A stretch of 8,552 bases of DNA, taken from assembly GCA_947074245.1 (NCBI GenBank), contig CAMTOW010000071.1, forward strand, positions 1 to 8,552. The letters are read 5' to 3'. Shown piece after piece: positions 1 through 6,594 of this stretch (position 1 is its first letter; the number at the start of each line of letters is the position of its first letter). The translations under genes and the position numbers were made by a program. Origin of the DNA: an uncultured Bacteroidales bacterium (GTDB lineage Bacteria > Bacteroidota > Bacteroidia > Bacteroidales > JAUNSR01). The notes under the pieces are model-generated. The model did not search any database. It was not told the DNA's origin and worked only from the letters and a program-made list of their open reading frames with translations.

Positions 1-29
1 AAAGGAACAAGGGATAGTTGTTTATGTAA

Positions 30-37
30 TATATTTG
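30..37 (+). promoter_or_regulatory. candidate -7 box for the ndk promoter
   Basis: TATATTTG matches the Bacteroides -7 consensus TAnnTTTG exactly and lies about 100 nt upstream of ndk. No TTTG is found 19-21 nt upstream, where the -33 box should be, so only half of the expected promoter is visible. The transcript leader would be roughly 90-100 nt. The match alone could be chance in A/T-rich DNA. Confidence 0.3.
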
Positions 38-105
38 CGACTATTGAAAAACGAACGAAGACTCAACAGAGCCATCACAATGGAATTTTCTTTCCTTGAG
101 ATAGA

Positions 106-133
106 ATTTTATTTACCTTATTCTTAATAAAAT
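106..133. repeat. 8-bp A/T inverted repeat just upstream of ndk
   Basis: Arms ATTTTATT (106-113) and AATAAAAT (126-133) are perfect reverse complements separated by 12 nt, ending 7 nt before the ndk start codon. An RNA hairpin here would be weak because every pair is A-U, but it would sit over the translation start region. In DNA this A/T-rich it may be accidental. Confidence 0.25.
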
Positions 134-140
134 AAATACT

Positions 141-611
141 ATGGAGCGCACGTTGATTATACTTAAGCCCTCTGCTCTTCAGCGTCGGCTTATCGGGGAA
201 ATTCTAACTCGATTTGAAAGAAAGGGATTCATCATTTGCGGTATGAAAATGATGAGATTGGATGAAAAAATCTTAGATGACCATTACTCACATCTGACAG
301 ATAAACCTTTTTATCCACGAATTAAAAAAAGTATGATGAGTTCACCGGTTGTGGTGTGCTGTGTACAGGGTGTCAATGCGATACCGGTTGTACATGCCAT
401 GGCAGGAGTAACGAACGGGCGGTCAGCCGCTCCGGGAACGATACGCGGTGATTTCAGTCTGAGTGTTCAGGAAAACGTAATTCATACATCCGATTCTGCC
501 AAAACAGCCAAAGAGGAGATCGGCCGGTTCTTTAGTCCGGAAGAAATTTTTGAATATGATATTGCAACCTTACATTATCTGTATGCCGATGATGAGGTCG
601 CACTCGAATAA
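141..611 (+). CDS. ndk: nucleoside diphosphate kinase
   Basis: Cytoplasmic enzyme that transfers the gamma-phosphate of ATP to other (d)NDPs through a phosphohistidine intermediate, balancing NTP and dNTP pools. The 156-residue protein covers the whole NDK fold. Visible features are the N-terminal ERTLIILKP strand with active-site Lys9, the ATN-like loop with Thr91, the AAPGTIRGDF segment with Arg102, and the catalytic histidine motif ENVIHTSDS with His115. The usual HGSDS is HTSDS here, and the usual N or D after KP is Ser11; I recall both kinds of change from Bacteroides-type NDKs, so they are not signs of inactivity. The length is slightly above the usual 140-154 residues because of a short acidic tail. 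The ATG at 141 fits the family N-terminus exactly; an A/T-rich leader precedes it with no Shine-Dalgarno. The M23 peptidase gene follows after 15 nt, so the two are probably co-transcribed. Confidence 0.96.
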   Translation: MERTLIILKPSALQRRLIGEILTRFERKGFIICGMKMMRLDEKILDDHYSHLTDKPFYPRIKKSMMSSPVVVCCVQGVNAIPVVHAMAGVTNGRSAAPGTIRGDFSLSVQENVIHTSDSAKTAKEEIGRFFSPEEIFEYDIATLHYLYADDEVALE

Positions 612-626
612 AACGAATTATTAAAA

Positions 627-1526
627 ATGAGTTTGATAAGAAACGCGAAACTTTTATTGACAATCGTAATTGCAGCCGTCACAATCGCCGGAAAAGCCCA
701 AAGCAGTGACCAGATGCACCAACAAATGCATCAACAAATGCTGGCCGATCAGGTGAACATTCACAAAGAAGTAAATCTTCTGGATTCTGTCACAATGCTT
801 TATCGCCTACAGGAAGAGGAACTGCTGTTTCCTGCATTAGACCTGTATGAATCATGGAATAATGATTGGGTAAATCCGTATCGCGGACAGAATGTGAAAC
901 TGCCCGACTCACTCAAGATCGACGTATCGGATTATTTTCCGCCTACGTTGGGTCATGTAACATCCAATTTCGGATGGCGTCGACGCAGAATGCACAACGG
1001 TATCGATTTGAAAGTACAAACGGGAGATACCATCTACGCCGCCTTCTCAGGCAAGATCCGTGTTCGTAAATTCGAGCGCCGTGGATATGGTTACTACCTG
1101 GTGGTTCGTCACAACAACGGATTGGAAACCGTCTACGGACATCTTTCCAAATTCCTGGTAAAACAAGACGATGTCGTGAAAGCCGGACAACCGATCGCAT
1201 TGGGCGGTAATACGGGACGTTCGACCGGATCTCACCTTCACTTCGAAACTCGCTTGATGGGGCAGGTGATCAATCCCAACGATATCATCGATTTCAATAA
1301 TAAGGTAGCGCACACCGATACTTACCTCTTCCAATCGAAGAAGAGCAGAGCAGTCGCCAACGGAACGATCGGACCGGGCGGGATCGCTTATCACCGCGTA
1401 AAATCGGGAGATTCGCTTTCGAGAATCTCGAAGATCTATGGCGTATCGGTCAGCCAACTTTGCAAACTCAACAAAATCACACCGACAACAACATTGCAGA
1501 TCGGACAGCGACTGCGATATAACTAA
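627..1526 (+). CDS. secreted M23 family metallopeptidase with C-terminal LysM domain
   Basis: Probable zinc-dependent peptidoglycan endopeptidase, or a non-catalytic activator of cell-wall hydrolysis, exported to the periplasm. Residues 1-24 form a Sec signal peptide: a basic start, a hydrophobic stretch at about 8-21, and likely cleavage after GKA. A mature N-terminal spacer (25-105) follows, with an MHQQ repeat at 30-37. The M23/LytM domain spans about 108-225. Its zinc ligands are visible as HNGID (His123, Asp127) and the second His of HLHFE (His205), with catalytic His172 (YGHLS) and His203, so the active site looks complete. A LysM domain (about 255-298, from YHRVKSGDSL to the C-terminus) should bind peptidoglycan. 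There is no lipobox cysteine, so it is not a lipoprotein. The ATG at 627 puts the signal peptide at the N-terminus. The gene lies 15 nt after ndk and is closed by a strong terminator. The substrate bond is not predictable from sequence. Confidence 0.93.
   Translation: MSLIRNAKLLLTIVIAAVTIAGKAQSSDQMHQQMHQQMLADQVNIHKEVNLLDSVTMLYRLQEEELLFPALDLYESWNNDWVNPYRGQNVKLPDSLKIDVSDYFPPTLGHVTSNFGWRRRRMHNGIDLKVQTGDTIYAAFSGKIRVRKFERRGYGYYLVVRHNNGLETVYGHLSKFLVKQDDVVKAGQPIALGGNTGRSTGSHLHFETRLMGQVINPNDIIDFNNKVAHTDTYLFQSKKSRAVANGTIGPGGIAYHRVKSGDSLSRISKIYGVSVSQLCKLNKITPTTTLQIGQRLRYN
714..737 (+). repeat. tandem 12-bp repeat encoding MHQQ-MHQQ
   Basis: Two adjacent 12-bp units, ATGCACCAACAA and ATGCATCAACAA, differ at one silent third position and are followed by a further ATG. 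They encode MHQQMHQQM at residues 30-38 of the M23 peptidase, just after the predicted signal-peptide cleavage site. The silent difference suggests the units have persisted since duplication. Met/His-rich segments in periplasmic proteins can bind copper or other metals, but that is only a possibility here. Confidence 0.7.
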
Positions 1527-1529
1527 TAA

Positions 1530-1577
1530 AAAGAAAACCATTTCTCGGACTTAATCGGGAAATGGTTTTCTTTTTTT
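1530..1577. terminator. strong bidirectional intrinsic terminator
   Basis: A perfect 15-bp stem (1530-1544 with 1559-1573) encloses a 14-nt loop that can form a few further pairs. On the + strand it runs into seven T residues (1571-1577). On the - strand the stem is followed by TTTTTATTA. It begins 4 nt after the M23 gene stop and lies about 60 nt beyond the end of the 55-residue gene on the other strand. It therefore serves two convergent transcription units. Confidence 0.92.
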
Positions 1578-1635
1578 ATCTGTATGGATGATCCTTTTGT
1601 TTCGTGATAAGGCTTCTTATCTTTTTATGCGGGAA

Positions 1636-1803
1636 TCAGCCGCGAGTATCGTCCATCGTATCTTCCGATGGGTTCTCTTCTTCCAAAGCCTCGTCGATGT
1701 TTTCCTGAGTCGGAGGAGCATCTTTTTCAAAAGGTTCTACCGGATATATTTTCTCGTCCATATCTTTAGTAGTAGGAGCTTTGTCTTTTTTGTCTTTGTC
1801 CAT
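1636..1803 (-). CDS. small acidic hypothetical protein (55 aa)
   Basis: Not recognised as a known family. The - strand frame opens with ATG at 1803 and reads MDKDKKDKAP..., continues through EKIYPVEPFEKDAPP, and ends ...EDTMDDTRG with TGA at 1636. It is extremely rich in Asp, Glu and Lys with several prolines, has almost no hydrophobic core, and has no signal peptide or membrane segment, so it is probably cytoplasmic and disordered. The composition is protein-like, whereas the opposite-strand frame is an implausible run of Phe, Arg and Ile, which argues that this strand is the coding one. The gene lies 99 nt downstream of the bacterioferritin gene in the same direction, with no terminator between, so the two may share a transcript. 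It ends about 60 nt before the shared terminator. Function is unknown; a link to iron storage would be guilt by association only. Confidence 0.7.
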   Translation of the reverse strand: MDKDKKDKAPTTKDMDEKIYPVEPFEKDAPPTQENIDEALEEENPSEDTMDDTRG

Positions 1804-1902
1804 AATCGGTATTTTTTTAGATATTCATTTAATGTAAAACAAACCGTAGGGCGAAATGATCGGCCTTCTATGGCATAATCCGCGCCGTGTTAAGCTCCTT
1901 TA

Positions 1903-2451
1903 TCAGCTTTTAGATTCCATTCCGATGTTTTCGTGTCCGGATTCGTCATTGCCGGCTACGCGTTGGATATTCTGCAAAGCAAGATAGGTATCACCGAACT
2001 TCTGATAGTTTTCCCCTTCGATATCGAATGTATCCTGATGTTCTTCTTCAATTTCTACCAACTGTTCAAACAGGCGTTTGGTGGTAGAATCGCCTTCTGC
2101 TGCACATTGTGAAGCGAAGTCGTTGTAAAGATCTACCGTTTTCCGCTCCATATCCGCGGCAATTTCCAATACGCGCTTGATATCGAGTTCGATCTTGCCC
2201 TCTTTCTTATCCAGGTACATGATGTCTGACATCGGCTTCATAATGATATCTCCTTTCAAGAATAGAATTCTATCCGAAAGCATATCGATGTGAGTCATCT
2301 CCTTGATGGCGATGTTTTGAAACAGTTTGGCCAAATGGGCAAAACCTCGGTCTTCGAAATGAAACTGGAAATAAAGATATTGCAATACGGTTTCGATCTC
2401 TTTCGCCACCGCTTTATTCAGTAATTCGATGCTTTTTGCTTTGACTGCCAT
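1903..2451 (-). CDS. bfr: bacterioferritin / ferritin-like di-iron protein
   Basis: Cytoplasmic iron-storage protein of the ferritin-like four-helix-bundle family, which oxidises Fe(II) at a di-iron centre and stores it as a mineral in a hollow shell. Ligands line up well with classical bacterioferritin: Glu18 and Tyr25 in helix A, Glu51 and His54 in helix B (KEMTH), Glu102 in helix C, and Glu135 and His138 in helix D (EEEH). Met52 occupies the position that supplies the haem axial ligand in E. coli Bfr, so haem binding between subunits is plausible. At 182 residues it is about 24 longer than E. coli Bfr. The extra length is a few residues between helices B and C plus a hydrophilic tail (about 165-182) that includes ESGHENIG. 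The ATG at 2451 gives ligand numbering equal to the family through helix B. A terminator separates it from upstream prs; the small acidic gene follows. A DPS-like assembly is a less likely alternative. Confidence 0.88.
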   Translation of the reverse strand: MAVKAKSIELLNKAVAKEIETVLQYLYFQFHFEDRGFAHLAKLFQNIAIKEMTHIDMLSDRILFLKGDIIMKPMSDIMYLDKKEGKIELDIKRVLEIAADMERKTVDLYNDFASQCAAEGDSTTKRLFEQLVEIEEEHQDTFDIEGENYQKFGDTYLALQNIQRVAGNDESGHENIGMESKS

Positions 2452-2607
2452 AATCGTATGTTTTTAATTGGTACTTTATTAAACGATAACAGTCGAAAAA
2501 ATAGAAAGTTCTGTTTGAGGGGTTTAATTAATGGAATAAGACAATTGAGGAACTGAAAAATCGGTTGGCTGACTCTTCGGATGCGAAAGCGGGAAGATGA
2601 GGCGGGA

Positions 2608-2646
2608 TAAAAAAATATCCCGGCAACCATTCGGTTCCGGGATATT
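2608..2646 (-). terminator. intrinsic terminator downstream of prs
   Basis: On the - strand a perfect 10-bp GC-rich stem (2637-2646 with 2614-2623) encloses a loop with four extra pairs (2633-2636 with 2625-2628). It is followed by a run of U from seven A residues on the + strand (2609-2615). It starts about 30 nt after the prs stop codon and separates prs from bfr. A further CGGGAT copy at 2603-2608 could pair with ATCCCG at 2617-2622 as an alternative hairpin. Confidence 0.88.
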
Positions 2647-2677
2647 GATATTGTGTGTTGTAAAGATCTTAATCGGA

Positions 2678-3616
2678 TCAGATTACGAACTGTGAACTGA
2701 TTGATTCGTTGTCAACAACGCGACGGATCGTTTCTGCAAACATTCCCGCGATACTGATTACGTGAGCTTTCGGACAATCCTGAGTGAAAGGAATACTGTC
2801 TGTAAAGATCATTTCGATCATGTTTGAGTCCATAACGCGATCGGTAGCCGGATGAGACATAATCGCATGACTTGCGATTGCGCGTACCGAACAAGCTCCT
2901 TTGGAAACCATCAGATCGGCAGCTTTTGTGATTGTACCAGCCGTATCGACCATATCATCGATTAGGATGACGTTCTTATCCTGAACATCACCGATCACCA
3001 CCATGTTTTCGATTTCATTGGCTTTCGCACGTGATTTGTGACAAAGTACGAGAGGAACTCCAAAGTATTTCGCGTAAGTATTCGCACGTTTCGAACCACC
3101 CACATCCGGAGATGCGATTACCAGATTTTCAAGTTGAAGCGAGTCGATGTACGGTGCGAAAACGGTTGATGCATAAAGATGATCTACCGGTACGTTGAAG
3201 AATCCCTGAATCTGATCTGCATGAAGATCCATTGTGATAAGACGATCGATTCCTGCCACACTTAGGATGTCGGCGATTAGTTTCGCTCCGATAGCCACAC
3301 GAGGCTGATCTTTACGATCCTGACGTGCCCATCCGAAATAAGGGATCACGGCGATAATTGATTTGGCAGACGCACGTTTTGCCGCATCGATCATCAACAA
3401 TAATTCCATAAGGTTGTCAGAATTCGGGAAAGTAGACTGAATTAGGAATACATGCTTTCCGCGGATTGACTCTTCGAATGAAACTCCAAATTCACCATCG
3501 GCGAAATGTTGAACTTTCATATTTCCCAATTCACAACCCAGATTGTCGCAAATTTTTTCAGCAAGATAACGGGTAGCTGTACCCGAAAAAACCTTAAAAG
3601 GAGACTGTTGGCTCAT
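2678..3616 (-). CDS. prs: ribose-phosphate pyrophosphokinase (PRPP synthetase)
   Basis: Cytoplasmic enzyme that moves the pyrophosphate group of ATP to ribose 5-phosphate, giving PRPP for purine, pyrimidine, histidine, tryptophan and NAD synthesis. The 312-residue length is standard for the class I family. Visible features in order are FADGE (38-42, ATP site), the RQDRKD segment (98-103), DLHADQIQGFF (130-140, metal and substrate region), the catalytic flexible-loop region around HKSRAKANE (193-201), and the PRPP/ribose-5-phosphate loop IDDMVDTAGT (219-228). All expected key segments are intact. The start ATG at 3616 fits the family N-terminus. The gene follows the amylase-family gene by 83 nt with no convincing terminator between them, so read-through from upstream is possible, but a housekeeping gene like this probably has its own promoter. 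A strong terminator follows it. Confidence 0.97.
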   Translation of the reverse strand: MSQQSPFKVFSGTATRYLAEKICDNLGCELGNMKVQHFADGEFGVSFEESIRGKHVFLIQSTFPNSDNLMELLLMIDAAKRASAKSIIAVIPYFGWARQDRKDQPRVAIGAKLIADILSVAGIDRLITMDLHADQIQGFFNVPVDHLYASTVFAPYIDSLQLENLVIASPDVGGSKRANTYAKYFGVPLVLCHKSRAKANEIENMVVIGDVQDKNVILIDDMVDTAGTITKAADLMVSKGACSVRAIASHAIMSHPATDRVMDSNMIEMIFTDSIPFTQDCPKAHVISIAGMFAETIRRVVDNESISSQFVI

Positions 3617-3657
3617 TTTGATAATTTGATATGGCGGTTTAAGAATTTCTGCACAGG

Positions 3658-3681
3658 TATAACTTACTATTGTTAGTTATA
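3658..3681. repeat. 7-bp inverted repeat in the amylase-prs gap
   Basis: TATAACT (3658-3664) and AGTTATA (3675-3681) are perfect reverse complements with a 10-nt spacer, located 42-65 nt upstream of the prs start. There is no following U-run on the - strand, so it is not an intrinsic terminator. It could be an operator or part of the prs promoter region, or chance in A/T-rich DNA. Confidence 0.4.
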
Positions 3682-3699
3682 TATCTTATATCTGTTTTT

Positions 3700-5406
3700 T
3701 TATTTTTTTTCGTCGGGACTTATCGGTAAGGTCACCTTACAAATCATTCCGGAGAACGGTTCTATTTCGGCCGAAAAAACAGAGTCGGGACTGATACGCC
3801 ATTCGTCGGAACGTCCGCTAAGAAGTTCGGTCATATCATAAGTGCCCGGTGTAATGTGCAGATGTTCAAAGGCATGCCAAGGAATATTCACTTCAGTGTG
3901 GAGCGCCTGATCGGAAAAATTAACGACGATCAAAATGAGTTCGTTATCTTTCTTGCGCAGGAAGGCATATTGTTTCAGCGGATCGAAAGTACTCTGTTCG
4001 GTATTGGCATACATCAGGTCGAAAAATTCTCCTTCGCGGATCGCCACTTCAGAATTGCAGGCGATGAGAATTTTCTGGTAGATATGTCGCAGCGACTTCT
4101 CTTCATCGGTAAGGCGCGCTTCGTCCCATTTGCCATTGTCGTTCCAGCGAATCAGTTTATCCAACGACCAGTAATCGAAAATGGTCGTGCGGCCGTCTTT
4201 TCCGCTGAACCCCTCTTCGTCCATTCCTTTTTCGCCCAATTCCTGGCCGAAGTAGATCAGAAACGGATTGCCATTCATCATCGACGATACGATCAATGCA
4301 GGAATGCCGCGTTTGGCATCGCCTGCAAAAAAGTCGGAAGCAAGGCGTTGTTCGTCATGATTCTCCAGAAAATTGAGCATATACTTCTGAATTCCTTCCA
4401 GCGCCTGCCATTGATGAGTGATGGAAGAAGCGGGAGCAAATCCCATAGTCACGGCGCGCAACGTATCGTATAGCCCCACTTTATCATAGAGATAATCGAA
4501 ATGTCCGCGGAAGATATAATCGCGATACAAAGCCGGTTCATAAATTTCGGCAATGAAAAGGATATCGGGGTATTGAGCTTTCACCTTCGGAATCACCCAA
4601 TCCCAAAATTCGATCGGAACCATGTGTGCCATGTCGCAACGGAAACCGTCAATATTTTTCTCGGCCCAGTAAAGTAGGATATGGAGCATTTTATTCCAGG
4701 TATCCGGAATCGGATCGAAATGTCTGGAACCGTCTTTATAATTGATGCCGTAGTTGAGTTTTACCGTTTCATACCAGTCGTTTACACTCGGATAGGCATG
4801 AAAACAATCGTTTCCCGTCGCTTTCGACGGATATTCCTGATACTGTTTTTCTCCTTGTCCCAGATCGATACCGGGAGCGAATCCTTGTCCGGGTATGTAG
4901 TAGAAGTTGTTTTGCGGATCGAAATCGGTATCGGTTCGGTCTTTGGCGCCGAAATCCTCTATACCTTCCGGTTTCATCGACGATTTATATTGTCTTGCCA
5001 CATGGTTCGGAACGAAATCGATGATCATCTTCAGACCGTTGGCATGCGTCCGTTGAACCAGTTCGTCGAATTCCTGCATGCGTTTGTCGATATTTTCTGC
5101 CAAATCGGGCGAAACGGAATAATAGTCGGTAATCGCATACGGCGAACCGCTTTTTCCTTTTACGACATAGGGATTTTGCAGAGGCAAATTTTCTGCCGAG
5201 AAATCAGTTTGGGTCGCTTGCTGCAGCAATCCGGTATACCAAATGTAATTGCAACCCAGAGAACGAATCGAAAATAGCGCCTTGTCGGTATAATCTTTCA
5301 TTTTCCCCACTCCGTTTTCGTAAACAGAACCATGGGGATGGTTGACTTGAGTCGTGTTTCCGAAAAGGCGTGGAAAGGTTTGATAAATGATGATCTTTTC
5401 TTTCAT
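3700..5406 (-). CDS. cytoplasmic GH13 alpha-amylase family glycoside hydrolase
   Basis: Retaining alpha-glucan-active enzyme of family GH13, probably hydrolysing maltodextrins or glycogen-derived oligosaccharides inside the cell. The 568 residues hold a (beta/alpha)8 barrel with the four conserved regions: I, DFVPNH (130-135); II, GFRCDMAH (254-261) with nucleophile Asp258; III, FIAEIYEP (284-291) with acid/base Glu287; IV, FLENHDE (346-352) with transition-state stabiliser Asp351. A B-domain insert lies at about 136-230 and an all-beta C-terminal domain at about 470-560. There is no signal peptide (MKEKIIIYQTFPR is already the first barrel strand), so it is not a secreted or SusG-type outer-membrane amylase. 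The start at 5406 is 5 nt after the phospholipase stop codon, which suggests translational coupling. The exact specificity (alpha-amylase, cyclomaltodextrinase, glucanotransferase) cannot be decided by eye. Confidence 0.9.
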   Translation of the reverse strand: MKEKIIIYQTFPRLFGNTTQVNHPHGSVYENGVGKMKDYTDKALFSIRSLGCNYIWYTGLLQQATQTDFSAENLPLQNPYVVKGKSGSPYAITDYYSVSPDLAENIDKRMQEFDELVQRTHANGLKMIIDFVPNHVARQYKSSMKPEGIEDFGAKDRTDTDFDPQNNFYYIPGQGFAPGIDLGQGEKQYQEYPSKATGNDCFHAYPSVNDWYETVKLNYGINYKDGSRHFDPIPDTWNKMLHILLYWAEKNIDGFRCDMAHMVPIEFWDWVIPKVKAQYPDILFIAEIYEPALYRDYIFRGHFDYLYDKVGLYDTLRAVTMGFAPASSITHQWQALEGIQKYMLNFLENHDEQRLASDFFAGDAKRGIPALIVSSMMNGNPFLIYFGQELGEKGMDEEGFSGKDGRTTIFDYWSLDKLIRWNDNGKWDEARLTDEEKSLRHIYQKILIACNSEVAIREGEFFDLMYANTEQSTFDPLKQYAFLRKKDNELILIVVNFSDQALHTEVNIPWHAFEHLHITPGTYDMTELLSGRSDEWRISPDSVFSAEIEPFSGMICKVTLPISPDEKK

Positions 5407-5411
5407 AGCAA

Positions 5412-6260
5412 TTAAACTTTCTGAACTTTATTAGGAGTATAATCATTCGGAAATCCCGGCTTACCGGCTTTCTCGAATTTCTGCAATACAGACGTAGCCA
5501 ACTTATATCCGCAATCTACGATCGTATTGATGTGTTTGAGATCAAATGTACTATAATTCGCAATAGCATCAATTTCAAAAAGTAAATCACACATCTTTTT
5601 ATCTTCGTTGGAGTTGGAGCGGAACATCATATTATAAGATCGTTCGGCAATGCTTTTCAGGTTCTTCTTATAAGGACCCAGTTTCAGCGGATTAACGTCG
5701 ATTCCCACAATAAAATCACAATCGTTGCGGATCGGATAAACCGGAAAATTCCTTAAGATGCCGCCATCTACATAGTTGATTCCGTTGATCTCTACCGGCG
5801 GAAAGAAGATCGGAATGCTACACGATGCGTAAACGCAATCTCCTACATGGCCTTCTGTGAAAATCTTGGAAACTCCGTTGTCGAAATCGGTCGCAATGAT
5901 CCGTAACGGTATTTTCATATCGTCGAATGTGCGACTGCCGACTCTGCGATCCAGAAAGTCTTTGAATCCCTTCGTCGTGAACAGGCTGATCTTGGGCACG
6001 GTGATATCGGCAAAATCCTTGAAGTGCTCCTGGGCAAACATATCCAGAATCTCATGCGGACGATAGCCCATACAGTAAAGCGTGCCGACGATAGACCCCG
6101 CACTCACTCCGGCTATTAAATCCGGATAGATATTGTGCTCTTCCAATGCTTTGAGCGCTCCTAAATGCGCAAAACCACGTGCGCCTCCTCCGCTAAGCGC
6201 ATACCCGATTTTATAGGGTTTGGGTTTCATCTGATTTTCAATATATGCATCTACTTCCAT
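5412..6260 (-). CDS. patatin-like phospholipase family protein
   Basis: Serine hydrolase of the patatin/RssA group using a Ser-Asp dyad, expected to cleave acyl esters of phospholipids or related lipids. Numbered from ATG 6260 (282 residues), it shows the oxyanion-hole motif GGGARG (24-29), the nucleophile elbow GVSAGS with Ser53, an ATDFDNG segment (about 124-130), and the DGG motif with catalytic Asp165, so it should be active. No signal peptide, outer-membrane barrel or membrane segment is evident, so it is probably cytoplasmic. The frame opens further upstream at a TTG (6287), which I reject as a start. ATG 6230, giving MKPKPYKIGYALSGGGARG, is a good alternative because patatin proteins usually begin only a few residues before the first strand, and it has a more A-rich leader. 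The gene heads a probable two-gene unit with the amylase and is divergent from the two-component system. Confidence 0.9.
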   Translation of the reverse strand: MEVDAYIENQMKPKPYKIGYALSGGGARGFAHLGALKALEEHNIYPDLIAGVSAGSIVGTLYCMGYRPHEILDMFAQEHFKDFADITVPKISLFTTKGFKDFLDRRVGSRTFDDMKIPLRIIATDFDNGVSKIFTEGHVGDCVYASCSIPIFFPPVEINGINYVDGGILRNFPVYPIRNDCDFIVGIDVNPLKLGPYKKNLKSIAERSYNMMFRSNSNEDKKMCDLLFEIDAIANYSTFDLKHINTIVDCGYKLATSVLQKFEKAGKPGFPNDYTPNKVQKV

Positions 6261-6293
6261 GGGAATCTGTATTAAAAGAGTTGTCAATAGCTC

Positions 6294-6311
6294 GTTCTGA
6301 TCCTCCAGAAC
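6294..6311. repeat. 6-bp inverted repeat upstream of the phospholipase gene
   Basis: GTTCTG (6294-6299) and CAGAAC (6306-6311) are perfect reverse complements with a 6-nt spacer, about 35 nt upstream of ATG 6260. The size and spacing suit a dimeric regulator's operator, or a leader hairpin in the phospholipase mRNA. Short repeats of this kind occur by chance. Confidence 0.4.
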
Positions 6312-6540
6312 ATAACATCTTAGTTACAAAACAAGTTAGTTAAAAATATAGTTTAAGCCTTTCTGTATAAGAAATATAAAAGTAGGGTAAACAAATCGGC
6401 GATACCCGTTTGATATAGCAGATCCAGAACTCGGGTTAAGATCTTGTAAATCCGAATGAGGCTTCTTTTACGCTCATAAATGTGTCATACTCGATGCCGG
6501 ATTTTATCTCTTGTGAATCAGAATAGAACTTCTCTTACCC

Positions 6541-6550
6541 CGACGCGTCG
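6541..6550. promoter_or_regulatory. perfect 10-bp palindrome upstream of the response regulator
   Basis: CGACGCGTCG equals its own reverse complement and stands out as GC-rich in an A/T-rich intergenic stretch. It lies about 12 nt upstream of the possible TTTG box of the response-regulator promoter. This position would suit a regulator-binding site, but OmpR-family regulators usually bind direct repeats rather than palindromes, so self-regulation through this site is only a guess. Confidence 0.3.
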
Positions 6551-6561
6551 ACCGGCAAAGA

Positions 6562-6594
6562 TTTGTTTGATTCGAATTTTATCCACTAATTTAA
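6562..6594 (+). promoter_or_regulatory. candidate Bacteroides-type promoter for the two-component operon
   Basis: TTTG at 6562-6565 is followed after 21 nt by TAATTTAA (6587-6594). The layout resembles the Bacteroides consensus TTTG, 19-21 nt, TAnnTTTG, but the last two bases of the -7 box do not match. Transcription would start near 6600, giving a leader of about 45 nt before the response regulator. Confidence 0.25.

Noticed and set aside
141..611. Possible inactive NDK because of KPSA and HTSDS in place of the common motif residues
   Set aside because: The catalytic His115, Lys9 and Arg102 are all present, and I recall the same substitutions in NDKs of Bacteroides relatives.
943..1541. - strand open frames opposite the M23 peptidase
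   Set aside because: The + strand frame carries the zinc and catalytic histidines and a LysM domain; the antisense products have no features and one crosses the terminator.
1588..1878. 96-residue + strand open frame
   Set aside because: Its product is dominated by Phe, Arg and Ile with no domain, and it lies antisense to the much more protein-like 55-residue - strand frame. It also starts just after a strong terminator.
2418..2630. 70-residue - strand open frame between prs and bfr
   Set aside because: It runs through the prs terminator stem, overlaps the bfr start in another frame, and has no recognisable features.
3658..3681. Possible terminator between the amylase gene and prs
   Set aside because: The hairpin is A/T-rich and no U-run follows it in the direction of transcription, so it is listed only as an inverted repeat.
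3856..5277. Long + strand open frames (205 and 198 residues) opposite the amylase gene
   Set aside because: They are antisense shadows of a clear GH13 coding sequence with all four conserved regions on the - strand.
6385..6411. GGGTA...TACCC inverted repeat with overlapping AAAC...GTTT
   Set aside because: The two short pairings overlap and cannot form one structure; each is short enough to be expected by chance in this A/T-rich region.
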